Assembly (NCBI GenBank): GCA_936440205.1 | Contig: OW387136.1 | Location: forward strand, 53,743,718 to 53,807,717 | Direction of reading: 5' to 3' | Length of the DNA: 64,000 bases | Source: Lepidonotus clava | Lineage: Eukaryota; Annelida; Polychaeta; Phyllodocida; Polynoidae | Part shown: positions 21,589 to 33,589 of the stretch, piece after piece | Numbering within the stretch: position 1 is the first letter of the stretch | Layout of the letters: each line of letters opens with the position of its first letter | Position numbers and translations under genes: made by a program | The notes under the pieces: generated by a model | Told to the model about the DNA's origin: nothing | Database searches by the model: none | Seen by the model: the letters and a program-made list of their open reading frames with translations, nothing else

Positions 21589-24365
21589 TAAGAGTGCATG
21601 AGTGTCAGTCCTGTTTGAAAATTCATAAGACTGAAACCACCCCTGGGAAAATTAAGTGAAAATTCAGGGAGGTTACAAGCATATAAACAATTGCATTCTG
21701 AAAATATCATGTGAGTGTGAATTATATATTTTGAATATCAAGTATTTGCATTTTCCCCCATTGCTAACAGTGGTGAGTGAATGGCTCCTATGACGTCACC
21801 AGTCATGTCTAGGCTTGCCTCTTGCAAATTTGCACATAAGGTGTTAGGCTGGCTTCGCACTTACATTAATAGACATTGAGCCTTTTGTTTTAGTGCAATA
21901 TCGCAAATTACCCTATCTGCCATTTTATAGACTGTAATAAAATAACATAATAGATTATCTTTGTTTAGAAATATTTCTTTTCGCGTGAACTTTAAAAGCA
22001 GCCTCGTTGCTCAAAATACTCTCTCCAATTTTCACAGGCAGTGGACCTATAAATATGTGAATATACCGTTGCCGACAATTAAGATATCATAGTGTTGTCC
22101 TTTCCACGCATTTCAACATGTGCACGAACTTCATTTTTGTTGGGAGCTATTTCTGTTTTTATTGACTTTCCCAAAATACGCTGTTGTTTGCGAAGCCGGG
22201 GCTATTTTCTCCCTTGTTATGTGAAAGCTGGTGTCTGAAATACTACACGTAATTACATTTGGAGGATTCAGCATGCTTTGGTTGCAAATAACTATAAAAA
22301 TAAGTGTGATCGTCAGTAAACTGTTTGCTGTTAAAATCTTTTACAAGTGAACGATTCGTAGTTTCCAGCAAGAAACTGAAATCAAGATATATGGATAATT
22401 CTGGGACACTGTGAGCGACCTTTCCAAATCACTAGGGGCAGAAAACATATGGAACGATGGACTTAATTGCTTTTGGAAGAAAATGTTGGCTATGATTGTT
22501 CGTTCAACAATGTTTAGCAGGTTAAATCTTTTGTCTTTTGGGACTATTTTTAATTCTGCAGTCATTTACTTTAGTTAACAGTTAATTGTGTAGGCTCCCC
22601 TAATTTACTGTTTCCACTCAGCGATTTTCTCAACAACCACCACCAATTACAGAATCGTCAGCTGTCTTTTATGGTCGTGAGCTCAAAGTCGTTTGGTGGA
22701 ATCACGTCTTAAAGCCGATATATAACCGCTGTCATCAGATGAAACTGTAGAGTGTTTTGGCGGCTTAAAATTGGTTTCCCCCTCAAAAATATCCCCACAA
22801 CATCTGGCAATTTAACCATGTCGAATTGAGCTGTGTCATACACAAAATCTCCCTCCTGCGAGATAGGAAAGCAAAAGTTAATTGTAAGAGTAATCTTTTT
22901 CCTTTTGATAATCTGATAAGGGACATAATGAGAGCGTCTATTTCCAAATTTCTATTTGAGTGGCGATAACGGAAGTGTACATAAACGAAAGCAGGGACAT
23001 GCTGCCATCTCCATGGTAGCATAGAAAACGTGGTCACTACAGTTAGGATAGCCTTATAAATGTTTATAAATGAACATTTGTCTGAAAATGGACGGAAGTC
23101 TTTACGCAATTTTCTCTTCTGACTAATGTAATTGAATTGCATATGCCGGCCATTTTATTGATGGCCCACCAGTTAAACACGAGGGAATCAAATTTGTGCT
23201 ATTTTGTTACAATAGATAAACTATCCCAGTGGCCAACAGGAGGTATAGTCAGTATCTTCCTGAGGACTTCAGACTGATCTAATTTATTTTAAATTAGTTT
23301 TGAATGACTAAACATTTAGTATAGTAGTGTGAACATGTAAATTGCGTTGTGATGATATTCCGTAAACAACCCTCACTTCTAATGAAGATATTTTACTATG
23401 TACCTGTAATCAATTGTTTATTTGCGTTCTATAAAGGTAAAATTTGTTAAGAATTAATTGATTCCAAGATATATTATTGTAACGTCTGGAAGAACAGTTA
23501 TTTTGTACTGAAGACGACAAATAAGATATTATCAAAATAGATAAAATAAAATACAGTATTTTGAGAAAGCTAGACGTTTAGTAACCAAGAAGTTGATGCA
23601 TATCGACAAGTAGAAGTGCTTACTACCAAATTTTCCAAAACACTCCACGCTATCCGTGGGTAGATTCTCCCTGAGACACGTACCTGGGAAGTATAAAACA
23701 CTGGTTCCGGTTTTTCCCCCCACAAGAATCCCCTTCAGTAAATGTTCACACCTCATAAAAATCCTCCAGTTTCCTGATACGTAGATCGTTAAACGGGAAG
23801 AATAACGGCCACAGGTGCGCGCGCACCCTACGGAAGGAAGATCCGGTGGTGCAAACCATTTATCATTAAATCTCTATTCCACTAGCCGATTTGGATCACA
23901 GGTCATTTGGTTATACTGTAACCAGCAATATAGTAGAGGACTATACATGCTACATATCATTTATTAGATTAAAGAGAATTAAAAACCCATTCTCATGGTT
24001 ATAGCATGTTCATGATTAACCAATATTATTCCCATTGCTGGGTTTTATAATCGAGAGTAAAGTTGGCCATCATGCTCATTATGTTAGACCTAAAAAGGGG
24101 AGAAGGGGCTGGGGGGGGGGAGCCGGCAGGCAGAGAAGCACCCTACATGAACATGACCAAAATTACTGATTATTTTTAAGTGTGAAATACTGATTGCCTT
24201 CGCTGAACGTTCTGTTAAGGGAACACGGCGATTAATCATATGTCTTATATTTATCACATCATTGCCCTAAGGCCTGTTGAACATGACAATAATAATGATA
24301 CATTTTTGACAAGTGAAAGTCTAGGAAGACTGACGTTTAATTCCCATATCTATGAACAGCTACTA
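21589..24365. other. 2.8-kb interval without recognised features
   Basis: The longest stretch in which I saw no dispersed repeat. It includes a 119-codon minus-strand frame (22783-23142) with no domain I recognise, and a short G run near 24105. It is the best place to look for unrecognised host exons or conserved non-coding sequence. Confidence 0.5.
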
Positions 24366-25011
24366 CCCAGCCAAGGATATGACATTCTAATAATGTTCTA
24401 GCAACGTTCTGGGTTCATTCTTGTTACGTCACCCTGTTAGATTACAGCGACGTTCTTTTGATGAGTCCCAATTACATCGCTGCAACCAAATGTTGCGACG
24501 TCATATTGCGACGTTCTGATAACGTTCTTGTAACATTATTTATGAGGCTGAAACTTAATGAGAATGTCGCAATAACGTTCTGTTTAGGTGTGGTTGAGAC
24601 CTCACTGAATGAGGATGTCACAATAATGTTTTGTTTAGGTTAGGGTGACACCTAACCTAATCAGATGGTCACAGGAACATTCTGTTTAGGTAACGTTAAG
24701 GCCTAACATAATCAGAATGTTACAATCATGTTCTGTTTAGGTGAGGTTAGGACCTCCCCTGGTCAGGAGGTCATAACAATGTTCTGTTGAAGTAAAGTCT
24801 TGACCTCACCTAATCAGAACATCACAATGACATTCCGTTTTAATTTGATCTTGACCGTACCTCACCAGAACATTATGATAACATTCTGTTTTGGTTAGGT
24901 CTTAACCTCCCACAAAAATAACGTAACCGTTACATCACATTTTAGTAAGTAACTGACAAACCAAAAAGGCATTGTCACATAACGTGACCATTATGTCACA
25001 CATTGGCTGGG
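24366..25011 (+). mobile_element. Family A MITE copy 9, expanded to 646 bp
   Basis: Ends CCCAGCCAAGG and CATTGGCTGGG with TA on both sides (24364-24365 and 25012-25013). The core has grown by about six degenerate units of about 52-60 bp, each of the form GTTCTGTTTAGGT-GAGG-CCTCACC-AATCAGAATGT-CACAATAA. Other copies hold one or two such units. Non-coding. Confidence 0.9.
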
Positions 25012-25140
25012 TACACTACAACTACACATAGATGCATGTTACATATTATGCGGAGACATGTCAAAGATGTACACACGTTTAAATACAGAAAAAAACTATA
25101 AATATGGCATTCAATATAGGGATCATGCAGCAGATAGTAT

Positions 25141-25322
25141 CCCAGCCAAGGATATGACGTTCTAATGACGTGGCAGCAAGGTTCTGGATTGATTCTTGCT
25201 ATGTCACACTGTTAGGTTGCAACGATATTCTTTTGATGACTCCCAATTAACATAACAAGAACCCAAGCAGAAGTAAACAGATTGTTACTGCAACGTTATA
25301 ATAACATTATATTCTTGCCTTG
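25141..25322 (+). mobile_element. Family A snap-back derivative (copy 10)
   Basis: Starts CCCAGCCAAGGATATGACGT in the usual order. After GATGACTCCCAATT the sequence switches to the inverted left arm (AACATAACAAGAACCC, GTTACTGCAACGTTATAATA, ATTCTTGCCTTGG). The element therefore consists of two left arms facing each other. Confidence 0.75.
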
Positions 25323-25579
25323 GTAATGCTTGTCAGACCTCGTGTAGTAATTCTTCTCTCTCACATTCGCTACATGTTTTTAAACACGCATGTGAAGACC
25401 CAGAGTGAGGGGGGTGACCACGAAGACTTGTGACATGAACCTGAAGATTGACTCACACTTTATTTTTTAAATAAAAAGGGTTTGCTGGAAAGGAAATCAG
25501 CCGTCATTTGTCTGGGAACAAAGCCGGGGATGTCCGGTCATAAAGCAAGTTCAAAGTGGTGCCAAGCTGGGTACAACTA

Positions 25580-25611
25580 CCCAGCCCAGGGTGTGACGTT
25601 ATCATAACCAC
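25580..25611 (+). mobile_element. Family A left-end fragment
   Basis: CCCAGCCCAGGGTGTGACGT and TATCATAACC are family A terminal sequence. The copy stops at a 14-nt G run. Confidence 0.55.
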
Positions 25612-25663
25612 CAGGGGGGGGGGGGGGGACACTGACTCTTTGAAGGTTGCTACTGACTTCCAA

Positions 25664-26020
25664 CCCAGGGAAGCAGCAATGTAACAAGCACATTCTGCGA
25701 CCATACCTTTTTGGTCAGTCTATAACCTGCCCAATTTTCACGTAACAGTTATCTTATTTTAGGTAGAGTTGAGACACAATAAAAAAGAGTAATTTAATAA
25801 CATTATATCTTAGTAAAGTTGTTACCTTACTTTTAAAGAATGTTACAATAATGTTATTATAACATGAAAGAACATAACAATAATGTCACATTAATGTTAC
25901 AGTACAACCTTGCAATGTTAGGTTCTAAAGCCAGTGCCATCAAAATGACGTAACAAGAACCAAAGTAGGACCAAACAGAACATTGCTGCAACATTATAAT
26001 AATGTTGCATTATTGCTGAG
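25664..26020 (-). mobile_element. Family A MITE copy 12
   Basis: Inverted copy from CCCAGGGAAGCAGCAATGTA to AATGTTGCATTATTGCTGAG. Belongs to the subfamily of copies 3, 6, 7, 19 and 20 (CCCAATTTTCACGTAACAGT). Confidence 0.8.
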
Positions 26021-26369
26021 AAAACTCCTTTTGTGATTGACCTCTCCTGATTTGTGGTTGACCTTATCGTGGGGGATATAGATCACCGCCTTCCTAAAAA
26101 ATGACTGTAGAATAGACACATTTTTTTAAATTGCTTATGGATAATTCTAAGTGTATTTGCAAGGTCTTTAAATAAAGTCACAGGGAGACAAAGTACACGT
26201 CCTTGCTCCTATATTGTTCTACAGAATTATATCCATGTTTTGCCAAACAAGGGACTGACCACCCCTCAAATTTGACGTTCACTAACTCTGTTTTGGAGCT
26301 GTTTGGCAGTGGGTCCCTTTTAAGACCCGATTGCCCCCCCCCCATGTTATTACCCTTCTCTCACATTCT
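26021..26369. other. no gene recognised
   Basis: Mixed sequence with a C run at about 26334-26343. Nothing recognised. Confidence 0.45.
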
Positions 26370-26650
26370 TCCCAGTTGCTCGTTACATTATTTTTATGGC
26401 TCCCCATAATGTTGCACCAACGTACAACTGCAACGTTGCACTGCAATGTCATTTCAATTTTCTTGTTACATTTTTCAACCAAAGCAGAAATTCATTATAA
26501 CGTTCTGTTTTGATTCAGTTTTAACATCACCAAAAGTATCATTATCCTCTGATTTGGTGAAATCTGAACCTCACCATGAGTAGCATAGCTGTTTCATGAA
26601 ATTTTATTAAGTAACAGATTGCCCAAAAAAATATGGCCTCAGAAGTGGAT
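26370..26650 (+). mobile_element. Family A fragment 13a
   Basis: Core from CGTTACATTATTTTTATGGC to AAAAAAATATGGCCTCAGAA. Lacks the left terminus and joins directly to a piece of the expanded (copy 9) subfamily. Confidence 0.7.
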
Positions 26651-26738
26651 ATATGTAAACAGAACATCACAATAACATTCTGTTTAGGTGAAGTTGGGAC
26701 CTCCCCTAGTCAAGAGGTCACAACAATGTTCGGTTTAA
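26651..26738 (+). mobile_element. Family A fragment 13b, left of insertion
   Basis: ACAGAACATCACAATAACAT then GTTTAGGTGAAGTTGGGACC matches the repeat units of copy 9. It ends at the TTAA duplicated by the 26739-27444 insertion; the element resumes at 27445. Confidence 0.75.
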
Positions 26739-27444
26739 GGATAGACAACACCTCAGAGTGGCTTCATTTGCGACAATTAGCATTGTGTAGTAACCAGGAA
26801 AGCTACAACAACATACTAAACATCAAATGAAAGAGCTTATTTTTCTCTATTTTTTACAATATATTTTGTTGTCAACCTGTTAAAATTCAAGGAATTATCT
26901 GTGAAAAACTATTTTTTTCACTTTTATTTTTTGAACATGGATATCTCGGTAACTACTCCATAGATTGTAATGAATTTTTTTGTGGATGTCAATAATGATC
27001 CTTTGGAGGGAAGTGTGTCTCAGTTTTTTAATTTAGGACCTAGTTTTTATTTTATGACAAAAAACGGGAAGTTTTTTATTATTTTTTTCAACATTATTTT
27101 CTACATTTCATAAAACAAAAAATAAGACCTAAATAAAAATTCTGAGACACGCTTCCCTGCATCCAAATGTTATTTATATGTACAGCAAATTTCATGTATT
27201 TGTATTCAGTAGTTACCGAGATATCCTTGTTCAAAAAATAAAAGTGAAAAATACATTTTTTCACTTTCTGGTCCACCTACAAAGATGCAGTTCTTCACAT
27301 TGTAATATAATTTATACCAATAGATAGAGTTCTGCATTGGCTTTTAGGATACTTATGATATATAATAATGCCATGAATAGTATAGAATTAATTTCAAAAC
27401 AAAGGGAGTGCCGCACATTGGCCGCTGAGAGGTGTTGTCTATCC
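26739..27444. mobile_element. TTAA-flanked foldback element, 706 bp
   Basis: Perfect 16-bp terminal inverted repeats GGATAGACAACACCTC, flanked by TTAA at 26735-26738 and 27445-27448. TTAA targets are typical of piggyBac and Kolobok superfamilies. The interior is a long inverted repeat: about 160-bp arms at roughly 26901-27058 and 27110-27268. In the arms, TTCACTTTTATTTTTTGAAC and GGATATCTCGGTAACTACT are matched nearly base for base. No coding frame, so non-autonomous. It is inserted in a family A element and is therefore younger than it. Confidence 0.85.
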
Positions 27445-27657
27445 TTAAGTGAGGTCTGGACCTCATCTAATCAGAATGTCACAATGACATTCTATTTTAA
27501 TTTTATCTTGACATAACCTCACCAGAACTTTATAAGAACCTACCATTTTGGTTAGGTCTTAACCTCCCAGAAAAATCACGTGACAATTTAGTAAGTAACA
27601 GACAAACCATGAAAAGTTTGGTCGCACAACGTGAAGGTACGTCGCACCTTTGCTGGG
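27445..27657 (+). mobile_element. Family A fragment 13b, right of insertion
   Basis: Continues GTGAGGTCTGGACCTCATCT and runs to GTACGTCGCACCTTTGCTGGG. A second partial right terminus (TTACAGCTTGGCTGGG) follows at 27664-27679. Confidence 0.8.
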
Positions 27658-27679
27658 ATTCCATTACAGCTTGGCTGGG

Positions 27680-28615
27680 TTCAGACTCCATCCAGACTAC
27701 ATCGTCTGGTATTTCACTTATGGGGTCCTTCCAGCCCAGGGGGTGGGTTGGGTTGTTTGTTGTTTGTGGGTTCCAATGACGCGAGGTGCTTTTGGTGGAC
27801 TGGGTTATCTAACCCTTGGTCCTGAGAGTGATGTAGGAATAAGACAAGGTGGTGACGGAGAGAGTGGAGGTGGGGACAGCTACCTTCACCTCTAGACAGA
27901 GCAGATTAAGTGAAGGGGTATCATGTATTATGGCTTCCATCCACTGATGTCACTCTGATTCAATGATATTCTTGAAAAACAAAATCTTTTATTGGGGACT
28001 ATGTTTAAAATTTCCGCATACCAATTTGTCGTTGTTATCGTTGCTACCCAGAGACCTCCTTGGTGACTGTTTGTTGTGCAGCGCTAAGGTGTCAATTGAC
28101 CTAAAAGGTGTGAGGTGTATAGGTTAATTGTTCTGACCTTTTCTGACGATGGGGACAACTGTGCACCTGTGTTTCTTCTACGATCATCCGGTATGAACTG
28201 CAATGTAAGAAATGTGTTAATAGCAACGGCTATTATAATTACTAACGCTACATTTATGCATCCACCTAGTTCGTGCAATTTACTTTAACAAAATTATATA
28301 CTTCCAATGTGGAAAATGAAGTAAATAGTGTCGATGGAATTAGTTGCATAGTCCACTACGAATCTTTGTATCCCAGTCTAAAACGCCTTCTATTCTGCAT
28401 ATGTGGCTACCATCAACTTACATCTTAATAATGGAGCCTATTGCTTAAAGTAGTTTTCACCTTGTGAGGCACGATTCACAGTAGGCACCATCACATGCCG
28501 CTCTTTGATTCAGAATATGTGGATAAGTTTGTGAAGAAAAACATCATAGTTTACATTTTCTTCTCATGACCTTCTGTACATTATTCTCATCCAGGTGTTT
28601 TTGTAAAGAAGGTCA
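27680..28615. other. no gene recognised
   Basis: Slightly G-rich at 27720-27890, otherwise unremarkable. No domain-bearing frames. Confidence 0.45.
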
Positions 28616-29083
28616 GTGCCCCCCTTGTGACTGACAGTGCCCACTGGTGACAGACAGCATCCCCTGGTGACAGACAGCAACCCCTGGTGACAGACAGCAC
28701 CCCCTGGTGACTGACAGCACCCCCTGGTGACAGACAGTGTCCCCTGGTGACAGACAGCATCTCCCTGGTGACAGACAGCTCGCCTAGTGACAAACAGTAC
28801 CCCCCTTGCGACAGACAGTGCCCCCTGGTAATGGACAGTACCCCCTGGTGACTGACAACACCCCCTGGTGACAGGCAGTGCCCCCTTGTAATTAATGGAC
28901 AGTGCCCCCTGGTGACAGACAATTCCCCCTGGTGACAGACAGTGCCCCCTGGTGACTGACAGCACCCCTTGGTGACTGACAGCGCTCCCCTGGTGACAGA
29001 CAGCACCCCCTGGTGACAGACAGCACCCCTTGGTGACTGACAGTGCCCTGAGGTGACAGACAGCAACCCCTGGTGACAGAAGC
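28616..29083. repeat. 20-bp minisatellite, about 23 units
   Basis: Units of the form CAGCACCCCCTGGTGACAGA, mostly 20 bp with some 21-bp and slightly longer variants. Positions 4-6 and GACAGA/GACTGA vary. Three overlapping minus-strand frames stay open across it (repeats of SVTRG and LSPGG) only because the unit lacks stops. No start context or flanking coding signal. Confidence 0.95.
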
Positions 29084-30859
29084 CCTTTTAATGCCGCAAT
29101 GCAACCTGGAAAACAAAAACACCTTCTTTGCTTTCATATTTCATCGCTAAGGGGAAATGTTTCAGGTTGTAATATGACCTTCAAACGACCTGTTGACGTA
29201 GCCCCTGGTAAGGGTCGTCTCCCAGACCTGGTGGGTAGTGCTCAGTTGGTGGTGATGTACGGGTATAGATGGAATCTTTCAAACCTCTTGGGAAGTCATC
29301 AAGATTTTTCATTTGAGGAAAACTCCGAAACATACTTTGCTTTTTGGTTTCTCGATATAAGGTCTACATTCATTGTAGTATGACTGTATGTGTTGCTCCT
29401 GTAAGACAATATAATGTATGTGACTTTTAACATGTAACATAAAAGTATGAAGCATTGGGATATTTGACATGTTTCATATAACATTTGAGACATTGCAAAA
29501 ATATCAGTATGCAACACTAGTATTGTTTTATACATGATTGACATGAGTTGGTGCTTAAATCAGCTAATTCTTTTGATAATAATTTTGTTAACCACGATTA
29601 TTCTGGTAGGACCAGCTGATTTTAGCGTAGACCTTTCTACTGACTTGGTCAAAATGCCTGCAGGTATAGGGCTTCTTTCAAAGACTGATTCCAGGCACTT
29701 CATGTCATGTATATTTATAATTCTTTCTGGAACCTTGCCAATGCATATTGGGATAGCTGAAATAATTCTGCTGGCATTTAACATAAAGTGATGAGATTGT
29801 TTCTAAGAGAACCATTTTATAATCTAGGCAGCAAGACACAACACTGGAAACATTTCGTTTTGACCATTTTTACATATCTTCAAACTTTGCCATGGGAATA
29901 TGAAAATTGATACATCAAAAGAAAGAGGAGATATAGGGCTTTATCAATATTGTTGCTTTTAGGAAATAAGATAAATAGTTTTAAAGCTATTGTCATCAAA
30001 CTACAGCAAAGATTTGCAAAATTTTACAAAACATTTTTCCCGAGAACTAGGATAGATCATTACCATCCATAGTTTTGTCAAAAATGCTATAAATTAAATT
30101 GATTCTGCTAGTACATGAAAGCAAATGATTTTAGCTTTCCAACAAGGTATGATATGCTGCTGTTGAAGGAAGACAGAAAGCAACCATGATTCATAAAAGG
30201 AATATCAGGTGAATTTTAAATATTTACAAAACATTGACCTTTTCCCTCGCGAAAATGATCAGGAAATGCTCTCTAAATGGATTTTTCATCAAATATTCAA
30301 ATAAAATTGATAAAGAGGGTTATCAAACTGATCATTGACACTATCTACCTGTGATTGGTAGCAAAATAATGCATCTGGTCATGTATAAAACAGTTCCCTA
30401 ATAGAAATCTTATAAAAAAAACAAAAAACACTATGATATCGGTTATTTCTTTTCTTTAACCACATACAAGATGCTCCGCATCTCGGATCAAACAGAGTAG
30501 GCGAGTTTCCATGACTGTGTCTACCCTTTTGTGAGACTTAGGGTTTTGTGTTGTATAAATTGAAGAGAAGACTTGAAGGCAGGAGTTGTAGTTGATGTAA
30601 AATGTTATATTCTCTAGTCTCAGGAGTGTAGGCCAAAAGGCCTATTGCTGCTAGTTGTTTACATGTTGACTCTTCTGCTGCTGGACCCAGACTCCTTACA
30701 GCAGGGGTGCACTTCCCCACCTCACCTTTGGCCTCTGACCCAATTACATTAATTAGGCCAGGTGACCACTAGGGGGAGGGGGAGTGCTTACAAAGGTTCT
30801 GTACATCTGATAACCATAAACTCTATAATATAGCATGTACGTGTTTGACATATTTTGAT
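29084..30859. other. no gene recognised
   Basis: AT-rich. Nothing recurs elsewhere in the window as far as I can see. A stretch near 30520-30795 is discussed among rejected items. Confidence 0.45.
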
Positions 30860-32398
30860 TATATAGGAAATTATGATAATAATATTATTTATATGATAAA
30901 TTAGGTGAATACTTGTAATTATTATTAGGAGGATATGCCATGCCTAAACTTAGGTATGACATAATGCCCCCCTTCCCTGATTAAAATTTGGCTCCGCACA
31001 AATAAATTAGTTTTCTGAATATCTAATAATTGATATTACGGGGAGTTAGAGTTTATGGTGTTTGTTCTTTCTTTTGTGCACCTGGAATTTTGTATGCTAA
31101 ACAATGATAGCGATCTTCTACTGGATAGCGATTATATAATGATAGCATGAGATTTTAAAACAATAAAAGCTTTAACTTTTAAAGGCTTATCTAATCTTTT
31201 CTAATTTAACTTTTAATTTATCTAAACCAGGTCGCAGATGACAGGGTTATAAATTCTAATACAATAAAATTCACCTAACCTTAAAATTAAAGGTAACTGC
31301 CTTTGAACTTCCAACGAAGCTGTACCTTCCATTGCAATCTGCCTGGTCCACCCTCCCAAAAATATCGAAAGATCAAAATATTACACTACGTCTTGTCCTC
31401 ATTACAGATCCTAAATTTCCAGTGTCTCTAACTTCTAACCATCAGATAACGGAAACTGAGGAAACTGATGAAACTGATGATGGAATGGCCATCTCCCATG
31501 TCCCTCACACCCCCAACCATATGTCCGCATTTGAAGTCCTCAAAATTCTTTTTAATCATGGCCCCCGACCAATCTATCGTGAGTCAAATGCAGAACACTT
31601 TCCCTAATCAGAGTTCATACCCAAGGTACATGAATACTTCAATAGCTTAAACCATGCATCTACACCTGCGATTTTATATTTATGTTCCCTGATACTTCCA
31701 AAAAACCTTTCTATTCAAAGTTGCGGCGAGACGGTACGTTGGGACGGCCGCAGTCAGCCAAACACCACCCAACACCGATGGAGCAACACATCGGAGGAGC
31801 ACCAACCGCCTCGCCACCTACACCTACATACGTCTACACGCAGGACTCAACACAAAATCACCACAATCTAGACAACATCATCTACTGTGCTCAAAATCAA
31901 CCACATCCTATGGACAGCGACAAAGACAAATGCTAAAACGAAAGACTAAAACGAAAGACTAAAACGAAAGACACTATGCTGAAGGAGCCCGTCAGCTAGA
32001 AACAAAGACTTTCATGACTATGTTCTTCACGAACGATATTAGTACTACTATATCACCATAATTTTTACACTTTATTGTTGTATATATATTTATTTCATCA
32101 TGTATATGTCACTACATTCTGCATGTTACCATGTCACTCACATACACTTAAGTTCAACTTTACTTAAGAACTGCACATTGGTAACCATTAATATAAAGTA
32201 AGCACACAACATGTCTTGTAAATACGTTGGACATGCCTCCATAAGGAGAGCCACATCGATGTCCTTGACATAGATGGTCCCAAAGAAACTTCAAAAACTC
32301 ATCAACTACCACACATTTGATTTTCTACACAACTAATTTGTACTTTAGGCGCAAAGTACATTCTAGTAATTTTTCAGAACAAAAGATTTAGAAATTCA

Positions 32399-32430
<32 letters not shown>

Positions 32431-33045
32431 AAAAAAAATTGCATGTCACTTACCTTAATAAGTAAGATTTCACAAATTAGAGCATGCTTGAAATTATCGA
32501 TTTCCAACTACTCTTAAGACACTAATTTCAGTAATTTTCACTCTTCCCTTCCAGCTACCTTAAGGAATAATGAAATACTTCCCTTTCAGAGATAGACAGA
32601 ATTTAGTTAGGGCATCTTTCTCTTGTTAACAAAACGTCAAAGGAAAGTAAAGTTAAGGTTAGGTGAAATGAATTGTATTAGCAACCACAACCTTGTCAAT
32701 TGTGACATGGTTTACTTAAATAGAAAACTAAATTAGAAAAGTCAGATAAGCAATTTAAAAATTTAAAGCTATAATTGTGTAAGACTCCAACTGCTATCAT
32801 TATATAATCGCTATCCAATAGAAGCTGCTATCATTGTATTAGAAGATTATAGGTAAAGTGGTGTATTTATTATGTGTTACCTTTTTCTAAATTTTGTGGT
32901 AAAGTAAACATTTGCGCGGAGGCAAATACATTTTCGGGGAAGGGGGGCATTATGTCATACCTAAAACGGGTATGGCATTCTATTATTCAGAAAAATGTTA
33001 TAATTTAAATCTATTCATTATTTTATATATAATTTCCTAATATAC
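30860..33045. mobile_element. 2.2-kb element with long inverted arms
   Basis: A strong terminal block, GCCATGCCTAAACTTAGG / GGTATGACATAATGCCCCCC, at 30937 is matched inverted at about 32938-32977. Symmetry continues outward (TATAGGAAATTAT at 30862; inverse at 33029) and inward: GATAGCGATTATATAATGAT near 31127 against ATTATATAATCGCTATCC near 32805, and TTCACCTAACCTTAA near 31270 against the inverse near 32655. Arms are about 380-440 bp with indels. The interior (about 31310-32630) has short frames (31332-31607 and 31682-31936) without recognisable domains, and an A-rich tract at 32397-32439. No transposase was seen, so a non-autonomous foldback-type DNA element is the best call; superfamily unknown. 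Confidence 0.7.
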
Positions 33046-33166
33046 ACCACTATACTTTTATTATTATATATTTTCATCAAACAAATAGCCTTTATATGCT
33101 CCACAGGTTAATTATACATATCAATTACTTAAATTAGCCATATAGCACTCCTGCTTTGAGGCTAGG

Positions 33167-33295
33167 CTACAGGTAAAACAATAACCCTGTAGCCCCCATG
33201 TGGAGCTGGGGAGCCCCCTGCTCTGATTGGTCCTACAGGTAAAACAATAACCCTGTAGCCCCCATATGGAGCTGTGGCCCCCTATTCTGATTGTC
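33167..33295. repeat. 66-bp tandem duplication with hairpin in each unit
   Basis: CTACAGGTAAAACAATAACC starts at 33167 and 33233. Each unit has CTACAGG pairing with CCTGTAG about 10 nt apart, followed by CCCCCAT-TGGAGCTG. Confidence 0.85.
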
Positions 33296-33589
33296 AAGAG
33301 TGAATAAAAGGCTATGCACACACCCAGGCTCTCTCTCTTGGAGGCTGGGCTTGGTGCAGTATACATCACTTACAACTAGAACCTGACTTTGGTCCTTTGT
33401 TCAACTTACACTACAACACTAAGGTAACCTTTAGTACACAGGGACATTATTCAGAAACATTATCAATCATTCAGAAACTCTACCACTACAAGCTAGCTCA
33501 CCCCTAACTTATTAGTAACAGACTTTTAGCTTGGGAAAATCACTTTTGATACACACAAAAGAGACTTTCCACACTTTCATGAACCACTG

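Noticed and set aside
22783-23142. 119-codon minus-strand frame
   Set aside because: No domain recognised and no splice or start context; kept only as part of the repeat-poor interval.
28564-29137. Overlapping minus-strand frames of 81-159 codons and a CRISPR-like regular repeat
   Set aside because: They are translations of a stop-free 20-bp minisatellite. There are no unique spacers, so it is not a CRISPR array.
30520-30795. Stretch resembling a solo long terminal repeat (starts TGTAAGCACTCCCCC on the minus strand)
   Set aside because: No flanking duplication, no second copy in the window, no primer-binding site or internal coding region; not enough to call an LTR element.
33300-33430. TATA-like GAATAAAAGGC followed by a GTAACC donor-like site
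   Set aside because: Could be a promoter or part of a terminal repeat, but there is no supporting exon or partner repeat.
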